Below, in pieces: positions 61,151 to 64,000 of a DNA stretch of 64,000 bases (positions are counted from its first letter, which is position 1; each line of letters opens with the position of its first letter). This DNA is from MFD09286-c1 sp963701015 (GTDB lineage: Bacteria; Bacteroidota; Bacteroidia; Bacteroidales; DTGW01), in the NCBI GenBank assembly GCA_963701015.1, contig OY969556.1, positions 2,108,001-2,172,000 on the forward strand, read 5' to 3'. A program made the translations under genes and the position numbers. The notes under the pieces are model-generated. The model saw nothing but the letters and a program-made list of their open reading frames with translations, had not been told where the DNA came from and searched no databases.

Positions 61151-62803
61151 TTATTTATTCTCAATTCTTTCAAAAACGTAAATAAAATAAGGCGATTTTG
61201 GTTTATAGCCAGAGACTTCGCTATCCCATTTATAAATTGTAACATTCGATGCTATATCAATTATACCAACCATTTTAAAATCCTTATTGTTAATATATTT
61301 TTTTGTCCAATCGAATATATACATTTTTGAATTTGGCTCAATTAGCCAGGATGTTGAAATATGAACAAGAACAACAAATTTTGGCAGTGAATTTTCAATT
61401 TCTTTAATCATTTCCTTTTGCATTCTCATGTTATATAGTTGATCTTCCATTAAACTATATGTACACAAATAACCAGAAGAAGACTGACGTTTAGCATAAA
61501 AACAAATTTCAGGTTCTGAACCTAACACAGCTATTTTATCATCAATACTTGAATGTTTGTCAATATATTTTGCAATTTCTACAGATTCAGGAAATGGATT
61601 TAATCCATATAATTGTCTTGAAATCTCATTTGGACTTGAATTAAACAAATAATTGCTTTGATTTATAATTGCAATAATTATTGATCCTGCAACTAATATT
61701 AAAGCTATCCATTTTAAAAACTTTAGTTTAATAAATTGATTTGACAATGAAAACAAATAATCTACAAAAACACCACAAAATATAGCAATTGCAGGAAGTA
61801 AAGTCACAAAATAATGCGGCCTGAAATAAAATCCGGGACTTATGCTAAAAATAGAAAATATAATAAATAATAGTAAAAATATATTTGTATTATTTTTTTT
61901 TAATTTAGAATGAAAAAATAAAATGATAATACCCAAAAAAGCCAAAATCCAAATAAAAATATATCCATTGGAAATGATCATAAAATTTGTGAACAAATTA
62001 TTAATTGCCCCAAAAATATCAAGTTGCTGAGCATAATCCGAAGCATATGAAATGGTCCAAAACCAAAAAGTATTAAATACTCCCCAATATTTCAATAATA
62101 ATAGTAGAAAGATAAATGGAATTGCACCTCCAACAATAAATAATATAAGCTTGAATAATCGACCTTTTAATTCATTTCTCTTATACCAATATAAATTTAA
62201 AATTAAAAACAAGCCGCTAAACAGACAGAAGAAGAGGCCAGTTTGTTTCATAATAGGTGCTAAACCCAAAAGTAAACCAGAAATAAAATAATAAATATTG
62301 TTTTTATTTTCAAGTGCTTTTAAAAACATTAGTAACCCGGCGAGTGCAAAAAAAATAACGAAATGAGTACCATGTCCGGCAAATCCCAAAACGGTATAAC
62401 TAATTGATAACAAGGAATAAATTGTAGAAGAAATTATAGCAGCCAGGTTACCTATAAGCTTCTTTACAAATAAAAAAAGTAATAGTATTGTAATAAGGTT
62501 AACTACCATAAATCCAAAATGTACATCTGATATTGATTGTCCAAAAATTGCTAGAATTAATGCATACATCATATGTGTCCCAGGAAATTTCATGGTATAG
62601 GCTATCTTAAAAGGAGGTATACCATGTAGCATTAACTGTCCAATATAAGCATAGTCACCTTCATCTCTTTCGAATGGAATGTTTAATAATCGTATGCGAA
62701 TTATACTCACAAAAATTAATATAATTCCCAAAATCATCCAGGATAAATAATTTGATGTTTTCAGATTAAGAGTATCAAAATCAATTTCTTTAAATTTTTT
62801 CAT
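61151..62803 (-). CDS. GT39-type membrane glycosyltransferase (PMT/ArnT-like)
   Basis: A protein of 550 residues with about ten membrane helices and a C-terminal periplasmic part. The catalytic acidic motif of GT-C enzymes is in FERDEGDYAYIGQLMLHG at about 33-50, then AYTMKFPGTHMMYALILAIF. Such enzymes use polyprenyl-phosphate sugars to glycosylate proteins or lipids in the envelope. The acceptor is unknown. A TPR protein gene lies 65 bp upstream on the same strand. Confidence 0.85.
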   Translation of the reverse strand: MKKFKEIDFDTLNLKTSNYLSWMILGIILIFVSIIRIRLLNIPFERDEGDYAYIGQLMLHGIPPFKIAYTMKFPGTHMMYALILAIFGQSISDVHFGFMVVNLITILLLFLFVKKLIGNLAAIISSTIYSLLSISYTVLGFAGHGTHFVIFFALAGLLMFLKALENKNNIYYFISGLLLGLAPIMKQTGLFFCLFSGLFLILNLYWYKRNELKGRLFKLILFIVGGAIPFIFLLLLLKYWGVFNTFWFWTISYASDYAQQLDIFGAINNLFTNFMIISNGYIFIWILAFLGIIILFFHSKLKKNNTNIFLLLFIIFSIFSISPGFYFRPHYFVTLLPAIAIFCGVFVDYLFSLSNQFIKLKFLKWIALILVAGSIIIAIINQSNYLFNSSPNEISRQLYGLNPFPESVEIAKYIDKHSSIDDKIAVLGSEPEICFYAKRQSSSGYLCTYSLMEDQLYNMRMQKEMIKEIENSLPKFVVLVHISTSWLIEPNSKMYIFDWTKKYINNKDFKMVGIIDIASNVTIYKWDSEVSGYKPKSPYFIYVFERIENK

Positions 62804-62868
62804 TTGAATTATAACAGTTCTTTTTTAATATTTTTATAAATTCTATAAATGGTACTTTAAATAAAGGA

Positions 62869-64000
62869 TTATTTTTTAATAAATCCCTTTTCATGGGCTT
62901 TTTGTAAATCAAATTTGGAAGCAACCATATTGTTTATTTTAATTTCCAATATTCCTTTATTATAGTAATACACACCGCTATCCGGAGCAATAGCTATAGC
63001 TTCATTATATAATTGGATTGCAGCATTGATATTCCCAAGTTTTTCTAAAGCATATGCCTTTAAAGTTAAAGTTATCAATAATTTATCATTAATTTTAATA
63101 GCTTCATTGCAATCGTTTATTGCTTTCTGAAAATCATTTTGATTTAACCTTAATCTGGCTCGCATAATATATGCGTTTAAAAACTTTGGGTTATATTCAA
63201 TTGCTTTATTAACATCAATTATTGAACTATCAATGTTATTTAATAATTTATACAATTTTGCTCTGTTAAAATAAGCTTCGGAATAAGTTGAATCAACTTT
63301 AATAGCAATTGAAAAGTCATTTAATGCATTTAATTTATTATTCATAAAATAATCAATTATTCCTTTCAAATTATAAGCTTCCTTAAATTGTGGCATTATA
63401 TTTATTGCGATATTTAAGTTATGAACCGCCAAATCAAATTTTTTACTTTTCATATAAAAATTCCCTAGTGAATAATATGCATCTTTATACAATGAATCAA
63501 TACTCACGGCTTTTTGATAATAAATTAAAGCATTATTAAAATCATTTTGTATTTCATAAATTTCTCCAATTTTAATATATGCTTCCTTATACAATGGTGA
63601 ATTATTTAAAACATAATGATAGTAATTAAGTGCTTCATTGTAATTGCCTTGCAATTGCATTATTTCACCTTTTTCGTAATAAGCATCAATTTTATTAGGA
63701 TTAATTTTTATGGCAACGTTCAAATCAATTAATGATGCAGAAAGATTTCCTGTAAGCATTTCCAATTCACCGCGGTTAAAATAAAAATCAGCATCATCTG
63801 GTTTTAATTCAATTGCCTTATTTATATCTTCAAGGGCTCCTTTCAAATCGCCCGATTTTTCTTTTGCTGTGCCTCTGTTATTCCATGCTTGTGGAATAAA
63901 TTCCTTACTATTATTTTTTATAACTTCGTTCCAAAAAGTCAGACTATTGTTCCAAACTTTTGTTCTTTCAAAAGTTGAATAACTACAAAATAATATATAT
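62869..64000 (-). CDS. Tetratricopeptide repeat protein, 5' part outside the window
   Basis: The frame is open to the window edge, so an internal TTG at 63846 is not the start. From the edge it reads SYSTFERTKVWNNSLTFWNE, a stretch common after the membrane helices of PMT/TPR proteins, followed by about ten TPR units of 34 residues, for example DAYYEKGEIMQLQGNYNEAL and EAYFNRAKLYKLLNNIDSSI. It ends at AHEKGFIKK. The missing N-terminus is probably a multi-helix membrane region. Such proteins sit with GT39 enzymes and may take part in glycosylation or envelope assembly. Confidence 0.82.
   Translation of the reverse strand, partial: YILFCSYSTFERTKVWNNSLTFWNEVIKNNSKEFIPQAWNNRGTAKEKSGDLKGALEDINKAIELKPDDADFYFNRGELEMLTGNLSASLIDLNVAIKINPNKIDAYYEKGEIMQLQGNYNEALNYYHYVLNNSPLYKEAYIKIGEIYEIQNDFNNALIYYQKAVSIDSLYKDAYYSLGNFYMKSKKFDLAVHNLNIAINIMPQFKEAYNLKGIIDYFMNNKLNALNDFSIAIKVDSTYSEAYFNRAKLYKLLNNIDSSIIDVNKAIEYNPKFLNAYIMRARLRLNQNDFQKAINDCNEAIKINDKLLITLTLKAYALEKLGNINAAIQLYNEAIAIAPDSGVYYYNKGILEIKINNMVASKFDLQKAHEKGFIKK

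Overview
The window is about 64 kb of AT-rich DNA from a member of the Bacteroidota, probably a Bacteroidales-like anaerobe or a relative known from environmental genomes. The evidence is TonB-dependent receptors with a carboxypeptidase-like N-terminal domain, a one-protein hybrid two-component system, GH130 and GH31 enzymes, DUF4293, DUF4301 and DUF4105 proteins, an 11-subunit complex I cluster without nuoEFG, and several promoters that fit the Bacteroidota consensus (-33 TTTG, -7 TAnnTTTG). I saw no rRNA, tRNA or CRISPR array.

Layout. 1-7.4 kb: the end of a GT4-type glycosyltransferase fusion, a small gene broken by a 198-bp MITE-like insertion, a DUF433/DUF5615 toxin-antitoxin pair, an old yellow enzyme, an RDD/SPFH/small membrane protein group, and a GH130 enzyme that probably works with the first gene in mannose-type glycan metabolism. 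7.6-15.9 kb: a probable metal-handling locus with two TonB receptors (one with two frameshifts), two small exported His/Cys proteins ending in RAPP, a lipoprotein, an outer-membrane barrel protein and a CDF transporter. 16.2-25.5 kb: a complete histidine operon on the minus strand (hisL-G-D-C-B-purU-H-A-F-DUF4105-hisIE), headed by a His-rich leader peptide and an attenuator hairpin. 25.6-33 kb: a BrkB-family membrane protein with an HTH regulator that has paired operator-like palindromes, a ComB phosphatase, DUF4301, indolepyruvate oxidoreductase IorAB and YjbQ. 33-42 kb: a GH31 glucosidase, an M2 peptidase, a small IENR1-like protein, and a hybrid histidine kinase with a frameshift near its N-terminus. 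42-50.7 kb: DUF4293, a SirB1-type transglutaminase-like protein, trpB2 with its own promoter, leader ORF and hairpin, 2-oxoglutarate dehydrogenase E2 and E1, an FAH-family hydrolase and a PAS-like protein. 51-61.1 kb: nuoABCDHIJKLMN. 61.1-64 kb: a GT39-type membrane glycosyltransferase and the 3' part of a TPR protein that runs off the window.

How it works together. Biosynthetic genes (his, trpB2) appear to be controlled by premature termination in their leaders. Carbon and redox genes (2-oxoglutarate dehydrogenase, IorAB, complex I) point to ferredoxin- and NADH-linked metabolism; loss of nuoEFG from the cluster leaves the electron donor of complex I open. Degenerate 7-bp tandem repeats recur between genes of the his and nuo operons and near trpB2. 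Three frameshifts in two large genes could be real decay or consensus errors; the two in the TonB receptor lie in the same GGCCGG context.
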